Source of the DNA: Reyranella sp.
GTDB lineage: Bacteria; Pseudomonadota; Alphaproteobacteria; Reyranellales; Reyranellaceae
Assembly: GCA_019750135.1 (NCBI GenBank)
Contig: JAIEOV010000008.1
Span: forward strand, 81,302-145,301
Length of the DNA stretch: 64,000 bases
Direction: 5' to 3'
The position numbers and the translations under genes were made by a program. Below the pieces are notes generated by a model. It did no database searches. It worked only from the letters and a program-made list of their open reading frames with translations, and was not told the DNA's origin. Below, piece after piece: positions 28,041 to 37,424 of this stretch. Within the stretch, counting starts at the first letter, position 1. Each line of letters starts with the position of its first letter.

Positions 28041-31000
28041 GTCTCCTCGATCCCCTGGCGCAGGCGACGAAGGACCAGCGGCTCGCCACCGCCCCCGACC
28101 AATCGGCCTGGGTCGAGGCCAATGCCGGCACCGGCAAGACCAAGGTGCTGACCGATCGCGTCACGCGCCTGCTGCTCGACCGCGTGAAGCCCGAACGCAT
28201 CCTTTGCCTCACCTTCACCAAGGCGGCGGCCGCCGAGATGCGCAACCGGCTGGCCGCCCAGCTCGGCCGCTGGACGATGTCCGACGACGCCGGGCTCGAC
28301 GAGGCCATCGAGAAGCTGATCGACCGCAAGCCCGAGCCCGACGAGCGCATCGTCGCCCGGCGCCTGTTCGCGCGCGTGCTCGACGCACCGGGCGGCATCA
28401 ACATCCTGACCATCCACGCCTTCTGCCAGGCGTTGCTCAAGCGCTTCCCGCTCGAAGCCGGTGTCGCGCCGGGCTTCGAGGTGCTGGACGAGACCGAGGC
28501 GCAGGCGCTGCTGCGCCACGCCCAGGACGAGCAGATGGAAGCCCTGGCCGCCAACGAGGCGCCGCAGGCGCTGGTCGATGCGCTGGCCTCCGTGGCCGGG
28601 CGCATCTCGATCGCCGAGTACGCCGAGCTGATGACGAAGCTTTTGGGCGACCGCGCCTGGCTGCTGTCGCGCATCGGCAACGAGGCCGGGCTGCAGCGCG
28701 TGCGAGCCGAGCTTGCCACGGAGATGGGCTGCTCGCCCGACGATACAGCGGACAAGCTCAAGGTCGACGCCTGCCGGGAAACGGCCTTTGACGCCACGGA
28801 CCTGCGCAACGCCGCCGCGGCGCTGCGCAAGGGCGGCAAGAAGGACGTCGAGCGGGCCGACCTGATCAGCGAATGGCTCGCCGCTGGCGAGGGGCGGCCG
28901 TCCCTGCTGGCGCGTTACCGCGAGGCCTTCTTCACCGACAAGGGCGAGATCCTGAAGCGACTGGCGACCAAGGCCGCCATCCAGGCCATGCCGGACATCG
29001 AAGAGGTGCTCGAGCGCGAGGCCGTGCGAGTCGGGCTGGCGCTCGACCGCATCAATGGCGCGGCGCTGGTCGAGTGCACGGTGGCGCTGCTGCGACTCGG
29101 TCTCGACCTCGCCGGCCGCTACGCTGGCGCCAAGCGGCGCCGGGCAGCCCTCGACTACGACGACCTGATCGTCGCCACGCGCCGCCTGCTGGAAAGTGAG
29201 GAGAGTGCCGCATGGGTGCTCTACAAGCTCGACGGCGGCCTCGACCACGTGCTGGTCGACGAGGCGCAGGACACCAATCCCGACCAGTGGGAAGTGATCC
29301 GACGCCTGACTGAGGAATTTTTCGTCGGCCAGGGCGCGGTCGAGCGCAGCCGGACCGTGTTCGCGGTGGGCGACATCAAGCAGTCGATCTTCGGCTTCCA
29401 GCGGGCCGACCCGCGCAAGCTCAAGGAGATGCGCGAATGGTTCGCCGGCCGCATCAAGCTCGCCGAGCAGAAGTTCCAGCCGGTCGATCTCAACGTCTCC
29501 TTCCGCTCGACACCCGCCGTGCTCGATGCGGTCGACTGGGTGTTCGAGCAGGACGCGGCGGCGCACGGCGTCGATGAGCCTGGCAACGTCTACCACCTGC
29601 CCAGCCGCAAGGACGAACCCGGCCGCGTCGAACTGTGGCCGCTGGTCAGCGCCTCGGAGGACGAGGTCGACCCGACAGACGTCATCGGGCCGAAGGGCTC
29701 GGCGCTGCCGCCGCATCAGCGACTGGCGCGGCTGATTGCGGTGCATGCCAAGAGCCTGATCGGCACGGAGCGGCGCGCCCGCGACGGCGAGCTGCTTCAT
29801 GCCGGCCACTTCATGGTGCTGGTGCGTCGGCGCAACGAGTTCGTCAACGCGCTGGTGCGTGAGCTGAAGCGGGAGGGCGTCGAGGTCGCAGGCGTCGACC
29901 GGCTGAACCTCGGCGAGGAACTGGCGATCCAGGACCTGCTGGCCATGGCGCGCTTCGTCCTGCTGCCGCAGGACGATCTCAACCTCGCGGCCCTGCTGAA
30001 GTCGCCGCTGATCGGGCTCAGCGAGGACGAGCTCTTCACCCTGGCGTGGAACCGGCCAGGCCATCTGTGGCGCGCCTTGCGCGAGCGCTCGGGGGAACTC
30101 TCCTATGCCACTGCCTACCGGCGGCTTTCCGATTGGCTGCGTCGCGCCGACTACGTAACGCCGTTCGATTTCTTCGCCACCGCGCTCGGCCCCGAAGGAG
30201 ACCGCGTCCGCCTGCTCGAGCGGCTCGGTCACGAGGCTGCCGATCCGATCGACGAGCTGCTGGCGCGCGCCCTGCAATACCAGCAGAGCGAAGGCCATTC
30301 CCTGCAAGGCTTCCTGCGCTGGTTCGAGGCGGGCGGCGGCGAGATCAAGCGCGACCTCGACCAGAACCGCCGCCGCGAGGTGCGCATCCTGACGGTGCAT
30401 GCCGCCAAGGGACTGCAGGCGCCGATCGTCTACCTGCCCGACACCACGCGCGTGCCGCGCGATGTCGAGCGGCTGCTGGCCGGCGGCAACGGCGAAACGC
30501 GGCTCTGGGTGCCGCGTGCCGACGACGCCAACGAGGCCGCCCGCCTGTGGCGCGGCGAGGTGCGCGACCGCGCGTTGCAGGAGCAGAATCGCCTGCTCTA
30601 CGTCGCCATGACCCGCGCCGAGGACCGGCTCTATGTCGGCGGCTGGTACGGCGCGCGCAAGCCCGATCGCGGTTGCTGGTACGAGCGCATCGAGGCCGGG
30701 CTGCGCGCCAGCAGCGACGCCGAGATTTCTACCGATAGTGCCCAGCCGCGCAGCCGGGCCGAGCCGCGCGCGTTCGACTTCACCCAGCCGTCGCTGCTGG
30801 GCGCCAACGGCTGGGAAGGCGACGGCTATGAGCTCACGAATGCGGGCACGATCGGCGTGTCCAAGCAGGCGGAGCTGGCTTTGGAGGCGGCGGAACCGCT
30901 GCCGCCCTGGAGTCGCAGGGCTGCTCCCGCCGAACCCGATCCGCCGACGCCGCTTGCACCTTCACAGCCGTTGCCCGACGAAGCGCTGGCGGGGCCGCGC

Positions 31001-31552
31001 GCCTTCAGCCCGTTGACGTCGGGCGATCCGCGGCGCTGGAAACGCGGTCAGCTTCTGCACGAGCTGCTGCGGCACCTGCCGTCGATCGCACCGGCCGAGC
31101 GCCAGGAGGCAGCGCGACATTTCCTTGCACAACCGGCCCACGGGTTGAGCGAAGAGGAGTTCGCGGCCTGGGGCGGCGAAGCGTTGGCCGTCACCGAGGC
31201 GTCGGCGCACGCCGCCTTGTTCGCCGAAAGCTCGCGCGCCGAGGTGCCGTTGATCGGCACGGTGCGGACCCGGCGCGGCACCTTCACGGTGAGCGGCCAG
31301 GTTGATCGCCTGGCCGTGTCCGAGCACGAGGTGCTGATCGTCGACTACAAGACCAACCGGCCGCCGCCCGAGGCCGCGGCGGAGGTGGCGCTGGCCTACC
31401 GCCGCCAGCTGGCGCTCTACCGGGCGTTGCTGGCTGAGATCTATCCCGGCCGCACGGTGCGGGCCTTTCTCCTGTGGACGGCGGTGCCGTTGCTCATGGA
31501 AATCGATGCAAAAACCTTAGACGAATCAATGCCATACGCGGCCGCATCTTGA
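28037..31552 (+). CDS. addA: Double-strand break repair helicase AddA
   Basis: A 1171-residue UvrD-type helicase with a C-terminal nuclease. Walker A is ANAGTGKTKVLTD (Gly31-Thr35). Other helicase motifs: ILCLTFTKAAAAEM, LDYDDLI, VLVDEAQDTNPDQW, FAVGDIKQSIFGFQRADP, VSFRSTPAVLDAVD, ILTVHAAKGLQAPIVYL and LLYVAMTRAEDRLYVGG. The nuclease active site is SGQVDRLAVSEHEVLIVDYKTN. It works with AddB at Chi-like sites. Start overlaps the addB stop by 4 bases. Length is in the normal range for alphaproteobacterial AddA. Confidence 0.95.
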   Translation: MSLLDPLAQATKDQRLATAPDQSAWVEANAGTGKTKVLTDRVTRLLLDRVKPERILCLTFTKAAAAEMRNRLAAQLGRWTMSDDAGLDEAIEKLIDRKPEPDERIVARRLFARVLDAPGGINILTIHAFCQALLKRFPLEAGVAPGFEVLDETEAQALLRHAQDEQMEALAANEAPQALVDALASVAGRISIAEYAELMTKLLGDRAWLLSRIGNEAGLQRVRAELATEMGCSPDDTADKLKVDACRETAFDATDLRNAAAALRKGGKKDVERADLISEWLAAGEGRPSLLARYREAFFTDKGEILKRLATKAAIQAMPDIEEVLEREAVRVGLALDRINGAALVECTVALLRLGLDLAGRYAGAKRRRAALDYDDLIVATRRLLESEESAAWVLYKLDGGLDHVLVDEAQDTNPDQWEVIRRLTEEFFVGQGAVERSRTVFAVGDIKQSIFGFQRADPRKLKEMREWFAGRIKLAEQKFQPVDLNVSFRSTPAVLDAVDWVFEQDAAAHGVDEPGNVYHLPSRKDEPGRVELWPLVSASEDEVDPTDVIGPKGSALPPHQRLARLIAVHAKSLIGTERRARDGELLHAGHFMVLVRRRNEFVNALVRELKREGVEVAGVDRLNLGEELAIQDLLAMARFVLLPQDDLNLAALLKSPLIGLSEDELFTLAWNRPGHLWRALRERSGELSYATAYRRLSDWLRRADYVTPFDFFATALGPEGDRVRLLERLGHEAADPIDELLARALQYQQSEGHSLQGFLRWFEAGGGEIKRDLDQNRRREVRILTVHAAKGLQAPIVYLPDTTRVPRDVERLLAGGNGETRLWVPRADDANEAARLWRGEVRDRALQEQNRLLYVAMTRAEDRLYVGGWYGARKPDRGCWYERIEAGLRASSDAEISTDSAQPRSRAEPRAFDFTQPSLLGANGWEGDGYELTNAGTIGVSKQAELALEAAEPLPPWSRRAAPAEPDPPTPLAPSQPLPDEALAGPRAFSPLTSGDPRRWKRGQLLHELLRHLPSIAPAERQEAARHFLAQPAHGLSEEEFAAWGGEALAVTEASAHAALFAESSRAEVPLIGTVRTRRGTFTVSGQVDRLAVSEHEVLIVDYKTNRPPPEAAAEVALAYRRQLALYRALLAEIYPGRTVRAFLLWTAVPLLMEIDAKTLDESMPYAAAS

Positions 31553-31577
31553 CTCGCCCGGTGCGCGTTCCTAGCTT
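31549..31577 (+). promoter_or_regulatory. Putative sigma-70 promoter of trxA
   Basis: TTGACT (31549-31554), a 17-base spacer and TAGCTT (31572-31577) lie about 60 bases upstream of trxA, overlapping the addA stop. Expected start of transcription is near 31584. This would uncouple thioredoxin from the addBA operon. Confidence 0.45.
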
Positions 31578-31636
31578 TGGGCCCAAGGGCGGCGCCGGTC
31601 CATCGACCGGCCTGTAGTGTTTTTGGGAGAACCCAT

Positions 31637-31957
31637 ATGACCGTCAAAGCGACCGATACCTCCTTCGAGCAGGAAGTCCTGAAGTCCGACACGCCCGTCC
31701 TGGTCGACTTCTGGGCCGAATGGTGCGGCCCGTGCCGCATGATCGGCCCCTCGCTCGAGGACATTGCCAAGGAGATGGATGGCAAGCTCAAGGTGGTGAA
31801 GGTCAACATCGACGAGAACCCGACGACGCCGTCGCGTTACAACGTCCGTTCGATCCCCACCCTGCTGCTGTTCAAGAACGGCCAGGTTGCCGCCACCAAG
31901 ATCGGCGCCGAGCCGAAGCAGAAGCTGGTGAGCTGGATCAACACCGTCGTCAGCTAG
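31637..31957 (+). CDS. trxA: Thioredoxin
   Basis: This 106-residue cytosolic thioredoxin has active site WCGPC (Cys30, Cys33), [39 protein letters not shown] with the cis-proline, and FKNGQ. It reduces disulfides in ribonucleotide reductase, peroxiredoxins and others. ATG 31637 follows a GGGAGA site. It is convergent with folC, separated by 10 bases. Confidence 0.97.
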   Translation: MTVKATDTSFEQEVLKSDTPVLVDFWAEWCGPCRMIGPSLEDIAKEMDGKLKVVKVNIDENPTTPSRYNVRSIPTLLLFKNGQVAATKIGAEPKQKLVSWINTVVS

Positions 31958-31967
31958 GCACGGGCGC

Positions 31968-33257
31968 TCAACCGTTGCGGGCCAGCACCGTGCCCGCGAG
32001 GTAGAGCGAGCCGCAGATCAGGATGCGCATCGGCGCGGGCTGGGTAGCCAGAAGGTCTTCCAGCGCCGCGCCGACGTCGTTTGCGGGCAGGCAATCCAGG
32101 CCGACCTCGGCAGCACGCACGCAGGCTTCCTGCGGCGTGTAGGCGGCATGGCCCTCGATCGGCACGGCGCGCGCGGTCTGCGCGTAGCGACCCAAGGGCC
32201 GCAGGAAGCCTGAGGCGTCCTTGGTCGTGAGCATGCCAAAGATCAAGTAGAGCGGCAGGGCAGCCGGCTCCTTGGTCCATTCGGCGGCCTGGCGCGCCAG
32301 CACGATGCCGCAATCCTCGTTGTGGCCGCCGTCGAGCCACAGCTCGCTGGCTGGTGGCATGGCATCGACCAAGGGGCCGCGCGAGAGCTTCTGCAACCGC
32401 GCCGGCCAGTCGACCGACGCCAGGCCCTTGCGGATCGCGGCATCGTCGATGCGGAACTGCGCGGCGCGCAAGCGCTCGATGCAGGCAACCGCCGTGGCGG
32501 CATTGTCGATCTGATGGGCACCGACCAGGGCCGGCGCCGGCAGGTCCATGCCTAAAAGGTCGCTGTCATAGCGAAAGCCGTTGGCGGTCGGCCTGACCTG
32601 CCATTCGCGGCCCATGCGAAACAACGGAGCGGTGAGCTCGGCGGCCCGGGCAGCGATCACGCCTGCGCTCGCCTCGCGCTGGCGGCCGATCACGGCCGGC
32701 ACGGCGCGCTTCAGGATGCCCGCTTTCTCGGCGGCGATCTTCTCCAGCGTGTCGCCGAGGAAGCTGGTGTGGTCGTAGCCGATCGGCGTAATGGCCGAGA
32801 GTGCCGGATTGACCACATTGGTCGTGTCGTTGCGCCCGCCCATGCCGACCTCGAGCACGGCAAGATCGGCTGGCACACGCGCGAAAGCGAGGAACGCCGA
32901 CACGGTCGTGATCTCGAAGAAGGTGATCGGCTGCTCGTTGTTGGCCTGCTCGGCCTCGGTCAGCACGTCTTCCAGCATGTCGTCGCTGATCAGATCGCCG
33001 GCGACGCGGATGCGCTCGTTGAAGCGCACCAGGTGCGGCGAGGTGTAGACATGGACCCGATAGCCCGCCGCCTCGGCCATGGCGCGCAAATAGGCGACCA
33101 GCGAGCCCTTGCCGTTGGTGCCGGCGACATGAACGACCGGCGGCAACTTGAGATGCGGTGAGCCGACGTCGGCCAGCAGCCGCTCGATGCGCCCAAGCTC
33201 GAGGTCGATGAGCTTGGGATGCAGCCGCATGAGGCGGTCGAGAATCGCATCGGTCAT
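31968..33257 (-). CDS. folC: Bifunctional dihydrofolate/folylpolyglutamate synthase
   Basis: This 429-residue Mur-ligase-fold enzyme adds glutamate to dihydropteroate and folates. It has the ATP-binding loop HVAGTNGKGSLVAYL (residues 43-57), YTSPHLVRFNERI, TFFEITTVSAFLAFA, LEVGMGGRNDTTNVV, ITPIGYDHTSFLG and the Mur-type LDGGHNEDCG. It lies 18 bases downstream of accD, the pairing common in proteobacteria, and converges on trxA. Confidence 0.95.
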   Translation of the reverse strand: MTDAILDRLMRLHPKLIDLELGRIERLLADVGSPHLKLPPVVHVAGTNGKGSLVAYLRAMAEAAGYRVHVYTSPHLVRFNERIRVAGDLISDDMLEDVLTEAEQANNEQPITFFEITTVSAFLAFARVPADLAVLEVGMGGRNDTTNVVNPALSAITPIGYDHTSFLGDTLEKIAAEKAGILKRAVPAVIGRQREASAGVIAARAAELTAPLFRMGREWQVRPTANGFRYDSDLLGMDLPAPALVGAHQIDNAATAVACIERLRAAQFRIDDAAIRKGLASVDWPARLQKLSRGPLVDAMPPASELWLDGGHNEDCGIVLARQAAEWTKEPAALPLYLIFGMLTTKDASGFLRPLGRYAQTARAVPIEGHAAYTPQEACVRAAEVGLDCLPANDVGAALEDLLATQPAPMRILICGSLYLAGTVLARNG

Positions 33258-33275
33258 TTGACGTGACCTTGGGCG

Positions 33276-34163
33276 TCAGCGGCCCGCGACAGCCAGGCTG
33301 CGGCTCTCGGCAACCGGCTCCATCAGCAGCGACACCAGGCGGATCAGGGTTTCCCTGAGCTTGTGGCGGTGCACGACGGCATCGACCATGCCGTGCTCCA
33401 GCAGGTATTCGGCGCGCTGGAAGCCCTGCGGCAGCTCCTGGCGGATCGTGTCCTGGATGACGCGCGGGCCGGCGAAGCCGATCAGGGCGTCGGGCTCGGC
33501 GATGTGCACGTCGCCCAGCATGGCGAACGAGGCCGACACGCCGCCGGTCGTCGGATCAGTCAGCACGACGATGTAGGGCAGGCCCGCTTCCTTGACCTTG
33601 CGCACGGCGATGGTGGTGCGCGTGAGCTGCATCAGCGACAGGATGCCTTCCTGCATGCGCGCCCCACCCGAGGCGGAGAAGGCGATCAGCGGCGCCCGGC
33701 GGGCGATGGCGAGATCGGCCGCCATCACCAGACCCTCGCCGACCGCGGTGCCCATCGAGCCGCCCATGAAATCGAAGTCGAGCAGCGCCATCACGGTGGC
33801 GCGGCCGCCCATTGTGCCGCTGGCCACGACCAGGGCGTCGCTGCGGCCATCGGACTTGGCCTGCGCCTCCTTGAGCTTGGCGTCGTAGCGCTTGGTGTCG
33901 CGGAACTTCAACGGATCGACCGGCACGCGCGGCAGCGGATGCAGCTCGTATTTGCCCTCGTCGAACAGGTGCGGCAGCCGCTTCAGCGGCCGGATGCGCA
34001 TGTGGTGGCCGCAGTGGGTACAGACCTCCTGGTTGGCCTCCCAGTCGCGCATGAACAGCATCTGCTCGCACTTGGGACACTTCAGCCAGAGATTGTCCGG
34101 CGTCTCCTTGCGCGAGATCAGGGCCTTGAGCTTGGGTCGGACGAAGTTCGTCAGCCAGTTCAT
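33276..34163 (-). CDS. accD: Acetyl-CoA carboxylase carboxyltransferase subunit beta
   Basis: This 295-residue subunit works with AccA to transfer carboxyl from biotin-BCCP to acetyl-CoA, the first step of fatty-acid synthesis. The N-terminal zinc ribbon is complete (CPKC at 29-32 and CTHC at 48-51). The crotonase-fold carboxyltransferase domain has MGGSMGTAVGEGLV, ASGGARMQEGILSLMQ, PTTGGVSASFAMLGD and FAGPRVIQDTIRQELP. It precedes folC by 18 bases. Confidence 0.97.
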   Translation of the reverse strand: MNWLTNFVRPKLKALISRKETPDNLWLKCPKCEQMLFMRDWEANQEVCTHCGHHMRIRPLKRLPHLFDEGKYELHPLPRVPVDPLKFRDTKRYDAKLKEAQAKSDGRSDALVVASGTMGGRATVMALLDFDFMGGSMGTAVGEGLVMAADLAIARRAPLIAFSASGGARMQEGILSLMQLTRTTIAVRKVKEAGLPYIVVLTDPTTGGVSASFAMLGDVHIAEPDALIGFAGPRVIQDTIRQELPQGFQRAEYLLEHGMVDAVVHRHKLRETLIRLVSLLMEPVAESRSLAVAGR

Positions 34164-34221
34164 GGCGGCGGTATCGCACGAACCGCCGCCCCGGCCAAGG
34201 CGGCCCCTTCGGCGCCCAACG

Positions 34222-35448
34222 TCACCGCCAGAACTGCCCGAACGGCGCGGTTATTTCCTGGGGTTTCTTCACTTGGCAGAACAGTTTCCGCGCCTGGTAG
34301 TCAGCGCACAACGCCTGCGCCGTGGCCGGCTCGAGATCGGCGATGATGGCGGCCTGCTTGGTCACCTTGTTGGAGCTGACCGGCAGAATCCATTCCTTGC
34401 CCAGCCGCGTGAAGCCCAGGCGCGCGATGTCCGACTGCCCGACATCGTAGGCGTGCCGCGCCGAGCGCCAGTCGGGATAGGTGCCGAGCCAGGCCGCGTC
34501 GCCCGGCATGTCGTAGCGGATGGTGCCGCACTCGCTCTGGTCGAGCACCGTCGCAGGGCCGCCCTGGCCGTTGCGGACCTGCCAGATCTTGGGCCGGTTG
34601 CCGCCGGTCTTCAGCGCAAAGGCCTCGTCGAGCAGCCGGACGATGAACTCATCGCGCAGGTCGGCGCGGCGGAAGCCGAAGACGACGGCAACCAGGCGAC
34701 GGCCGTCACGCACCGCGCTGCCCACGATGTTGAAGCCCGAGGCGCAGACGAAGCCGGTCTTCAGCCCGTCGGCATAGGGCGCATAGAGATCGAGAAATTT
34801 GATACCCGGTCCGACCTTCGTCTTGCCGAGGTAGAATTCCTGGGTGTGGAAGTAGCCGTAGTACTCGGGGAACTGCTTCACCAGGGCCATCGCCAGCAGC
34901 GCCATGTCGCGTGCCGTGGTGAGCTGGCCGGCATCGGGCAGGCCACTGGCATTGCGGAACTGGGTGGCGTTCATGCCGATGCGCGCCGCCGTTTCGGTCA
35001 TGCGCACGCCGAATTGAGCTTCCGTTCCGGAGATCAGCTCGGCGAAGCCGCTGGCCACGTCGTTGGCCGAGCGGGCGACCAGCGCCTGCAGCCCCTGCTC
35101 CACGGTGATGGCCTGGCCGGCGGCCAGGCCGAGCTTGGACGGCGGCTTGGCCCGCGCCACTTCCGACAGGGTCATGGGCGAGGCGAGCGTCAGCCGGCCG
35201 GCCTTCAATTCCTCGAAGACGATGTAGATCGTCATCATCTTGGTGAGCGAGGCCGGGTGCCAGAAGGCCCCGGCATTGCGATCCAGCAGGGTTTCGCCGG
35301 TGGCAACGTCGATCACCACGTAGGGGCCGGCCTGGACCGGGCCGGACGGCGAGGTCACCGCGGCGATCTGGGCACGCGCGGGAAGGGTGAGGCCGACCAG
35401 GGTGAGGATGCAAAGCAGTAAGCGTAATTTCATTGCCCGCCGACGCAT
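34222..35448 (-). CDS. D-alanyl-D-alanine carboxypeptidase (PBP5/6 family)
   Basis: This 408-residue exported protein has a signal peptide ending at ARAQ. The serine-peptidase triad motifs are intact: SLTK (SxxK), SAN and KTG, in WHPASLTKMMT, ARSANDVASGFAE and DGLKTGFVCASGFN. It trims terminal D-Ala from peptidoglycan pentapeptides in the periplasm. The C-terminal 90 residues (AWLGTYPDWRSARHAYD to LFCQVKKPQ) resemble a divergent SPOR-type peptidoglycan-binding domain; that is tentative. ATG 35448 was chosen because GGGGAG precedes it; ATG 35433 is an alternative. Divergent from the metallo-hydrolase gene. Confidence 0.9.
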   Translation of the reverse strand: MRRRAMKLRLLLCILTLVGLTLPARAQIAAVTSPSGPVQAGPYVVIDVATGETLLDRNAGAFWHPASLTKMMTIYIVFEELKAGRLTLASPMTLSEVARAKPPSKLGLAAGQAITVEQGLQALVARSANDVASGFAELISGTEAQFGVRMTETAARIGMNATQFRNASGLPDAGQLTTARDMALLAMALVKQFPEYYGYFHTQEFYLGKTKVGPGIKFLDLYAPYADGLKTGFVCASGFNIVGSAVRDGRRLVAVVFGFRRADLRDEFIVRLLDEAFALKTGGNRPKIWQVRNGQGGPATVLDQSECGTIRYDMPGDAAWLGTYPDWRSARHAYDVGQSDIARLGFTRLGKEWILPVSSNKVTKQAAIIADLEPATAQALCADYQARKLFCQVKKPQEITAPFGQFWR

Positions 35449-35510
35449 GAAGACTCCCCGACGCATCATACGCCCTTCCACGCGCCCGCGGGAGGCATTA
35501 GATCGGTGCA

Positions 35511-36179
35511 ATGCTCAAAGTCATGATCGCCCCCGTCACCCCGTTCCAGCAGAACTGCTCCATCATCTGGTGTGACGAGACCATGGAAGGCACCGCTGTC
35601 GATCCGGGCGGCGACTTCGACATGCTGAAGGACGCCATCGCCCAGCAGGGCATCACGGTGACCAAGGTGCTGCTGACGCACGGCCACGTCGACCATGCCT
35701 CGGCCGCCGGCACCATGGCCGAGCATTACGGCGTGAAGATCGAGGGGCCGCACGAGGACGACCTGTTCCTGATCGAGGGCCTGCCCGACTCCGGCCGCAA
35801 GTACAACTTCCCGGCCTACAAGCCGTTCGTGCCCGACCGCTGGCTGACCAACGGCGAGACCGTGAGCCTGGGCAACCTCACCTTCGACGTGGTGCACTGC
35901 CCCGGCCATACGCCGGGGCACGTCGTGTTCGTGCACAAGCCCGCCAAGGTGGCGTTCGTCGGCGACGTGCTGTTCCGGGGCTCGATCGGCCGCACGGATT
36001 TTCCGCGCGGCAATCACGAGCAGTTGCTCGGCTCGATCCGCAAGCGGCTGTGGCCGCTCGGCGACGACATCACCTTCGTGCCCGGCCATGGCCAGACCTC
36101 GACCTTCGGCTGGGAGCGCAAGACCAATCCCTTCGTCGCCGACCTGCTGTTCGACGACGAAGATGACGCACCGGCCTGA
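35511..36179 (+). CDS. MBL-fold metallo-hydrolase (glyoxalase II-like)
   Basis: This 222-residue cytosolic protein has the metallo-beta-lactamase motif THGHVDHA, further metal ligands in HCPGHTPGHVVF and FVGDVLF, and the terminal PGHG. The compact form without the extra C-terminal glyoxalase domain matches the YcbL type of GloB-like hydrolases, which cleave thioesters such as S-lactoylglutathione. Substrate is not certain. The 50-base gap to the methyltransferase gene has no visible terminator. Confidence 0.9.
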   Translation: MLKVMIAPVTPFQQNCSIIWCDETMEGTAVDPGGDFDMLKDAIAQQGITVTKVLLTHGHVDHASAAGTMAEHYGVKIEGPHEDDLFLIEGLPDSGRKYNFPAYKPFVPDRWLTNGETVSLGNLTFDVVHCPGHTPGHVVFVHKPAKVAFVGDVLFRGSIGRTDFPRGNHEQLLGSIRKRLWPLGDDITFVPGHGQTSTFGWERKTNPFVADLLFDDEDDAPA

Positions 36180-36229
36180 TCGAGACGCCGTGGTAGGTTT
36201 TCCGCCGTCCAGCTCGATGGGACGGTCGC

Positions 36230-37006
36230 ATGGAACAGCGCTTTGCGTTCAACGAGATAGCGGGTGTCTATACGACCTCGCGTCCCGGCTATCCCGATGC
36301 GCTTGTCGACGACGTCATTTCCTATGCCAGCCTGAAGCCGGGCAATGCCATTCTCGAAGTCGGTTGCGGCACCGGCCAGGCGACCAAGAGCTTCGCCGCA
36401 CGAGGCTTTCCAATCCTGGCCATCGACCCCGGACCGGAGATGGTGCGCGAGGCAGGAACGGCCCTGGCGCAATTCGGCAATGTCACGCTCGTTCGGTCCA
36501 CGTTCGAAGCCTTGCCGGCGGAACCGGCATCCTTTCAGCTGATCGTTGCGGCACAGTCGTGGCACTGGGTTGCGCCGGAGGTGCGGTTTGCCAAAGCCGC
36601 CGAGACGCTGTCGCCGCGCGGGGCGCTGGCGGTGTTCGGCCATGTTCCGGTGGGCATGGCCGCACCGTTGCTCGGCCAGTTCAAGCAACTCTACCGGCAG
36701 CACATAGATTACGACGGGCCGCCGCCGGAAGCTTGGTACTTGCCCAGCGGCCCCTTCAAGGGGTGGTTCGACGACTCAGGCGTGTTTGGACCCGTCGAAC
36801 ACAGGGCCTATCCGTGGAAGTGGCAGCACACGACGTCAAGCTATACGGACTTCCTGCGCTCGCGCTCGGATCATCGGATGATCGAGCCGGCGAAACTCGA
36901 AGCCCTGCTCGGCGATATCGCTGACGCGATCGACGGTCAGGGCGGGCAGTTCGAGATCGACTACGAAACCCATCTCTACGTCGCTCGCCGCACCGACAGC
37001 GACTGA
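36230..37006 (+). CDS. Class I SAM-dependent methyltransferase
   Basis: This 258-residue methyltransferase has the Rossmann SAM-binding motif I ILEVGCGTGQATKSFA, the acidic loop LAIDPGPEMV, VRSTFEALP and the post-I region LIVAAQSWHWVAPEVRFAKAAETLSPRG. The early RPGYPDALVDD segment is typical of small-molecule methyltransferases of the UbiE/trans-aconitate group. Substrate unknown. Its 3' end overlaps the convergent HxlR gene by 31 bases, and its codon use is slightly less GC-biased than its neighbours. Confidence 0.88.
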   Translation: MEQRFAFNEIAGVYTTSRPGYPDALVDDVISYASLKPGNAILEVGCGTGQATKSFAARGFPILAIDPGPEMVREAGTALAQFGNVTLVRSTFEALPAEPASFQLIVAAQSWHWVAPEVRFAKAAETLSPRGALAVFGHVPVGMAAPLLGQFKQLYRQHIDYDGPPPEAWYLPSGPFKGWFDDSGVFGPVEHRAYPWKWQHTTSSYTDFLRSRSDHRMIEPAKLEALLGDIADAIDGQGGQFEIDYETHLYVARRTDSD

Positions 37007-37323
37007 AGCTCCGAGACCGATCTCGTCACCCACCAGTCGCCCAGCGCATCGACCAGGGGAACGAGCGTGCGGCCCGACGGCGTAAGCGTGTAGTCGACGT
37101 GGCGCGGATAGCCTGGATGGTCGGTGCGACTCACGATGCCGGCCTTCTCCAGCTTGCGCAGTTCCAACGCCAGCATCCGGTGGGAGACCGTCGGATTGTC
37201 GCGCCGCAGGTCGCTGAAACGCTTGGTGCCGTCCTTGAGATAGTACAGCAGCAGCGTGGGCCAGCGTCCGCTCAGCACCTGCATGACCTGCTCGATCGGA
37301 CAGCGGGAGACGACGTCCTTCAT
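36976..37323 (-). CDS. HxlR-family transcriptional regulator
   Basis: This 115-residue winged-helix protein has the HxlR start CPIEQVMQVLSGRWPTLLLYYLKDGTKRFSDLRR and the recognition region VSHRMLALELRKLEKAGIVSRTDHPGYPRHVDYTLTPSGRTLVPLVDAL (quoted in part: VSHRMLALELRKLEKAG). The conserved Cys8 is the position used for redox or electrophile sensing in relatives such as YodB and HypR. It is divergent from a glutathione transferase gene across about 100 bases, suggesting control of that gene by electrophile stress. Confidence 0.9.
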   Translation of the reverse strand: MKDVVSRCPIEQVMQVLSGRWPTLLLYYLKDGTKRFSDLRRDNPTVSHRMLALELRKLEKAGIVSRTDHPGYPRHVDYTLTPSGRTLVPLVDALGDWWVTRSVSELQSLSVRRAT

Positions 37324-37424
37324 TGCCTGCGCTCGTTCTGGTTACAGAAATGTGCGTACTTCACTTGGGTGGCGAGATGCCTAGGTTCCAGGACATTCAC
37401 GTCACCCACCTCAGGATTACGTCA

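Noticed and set aside
27980..30400. Minus-strand open frame of 806 codons
   Set aside because: It is antisense to the well-supported addA gene; an artefact of third-position GC bias.
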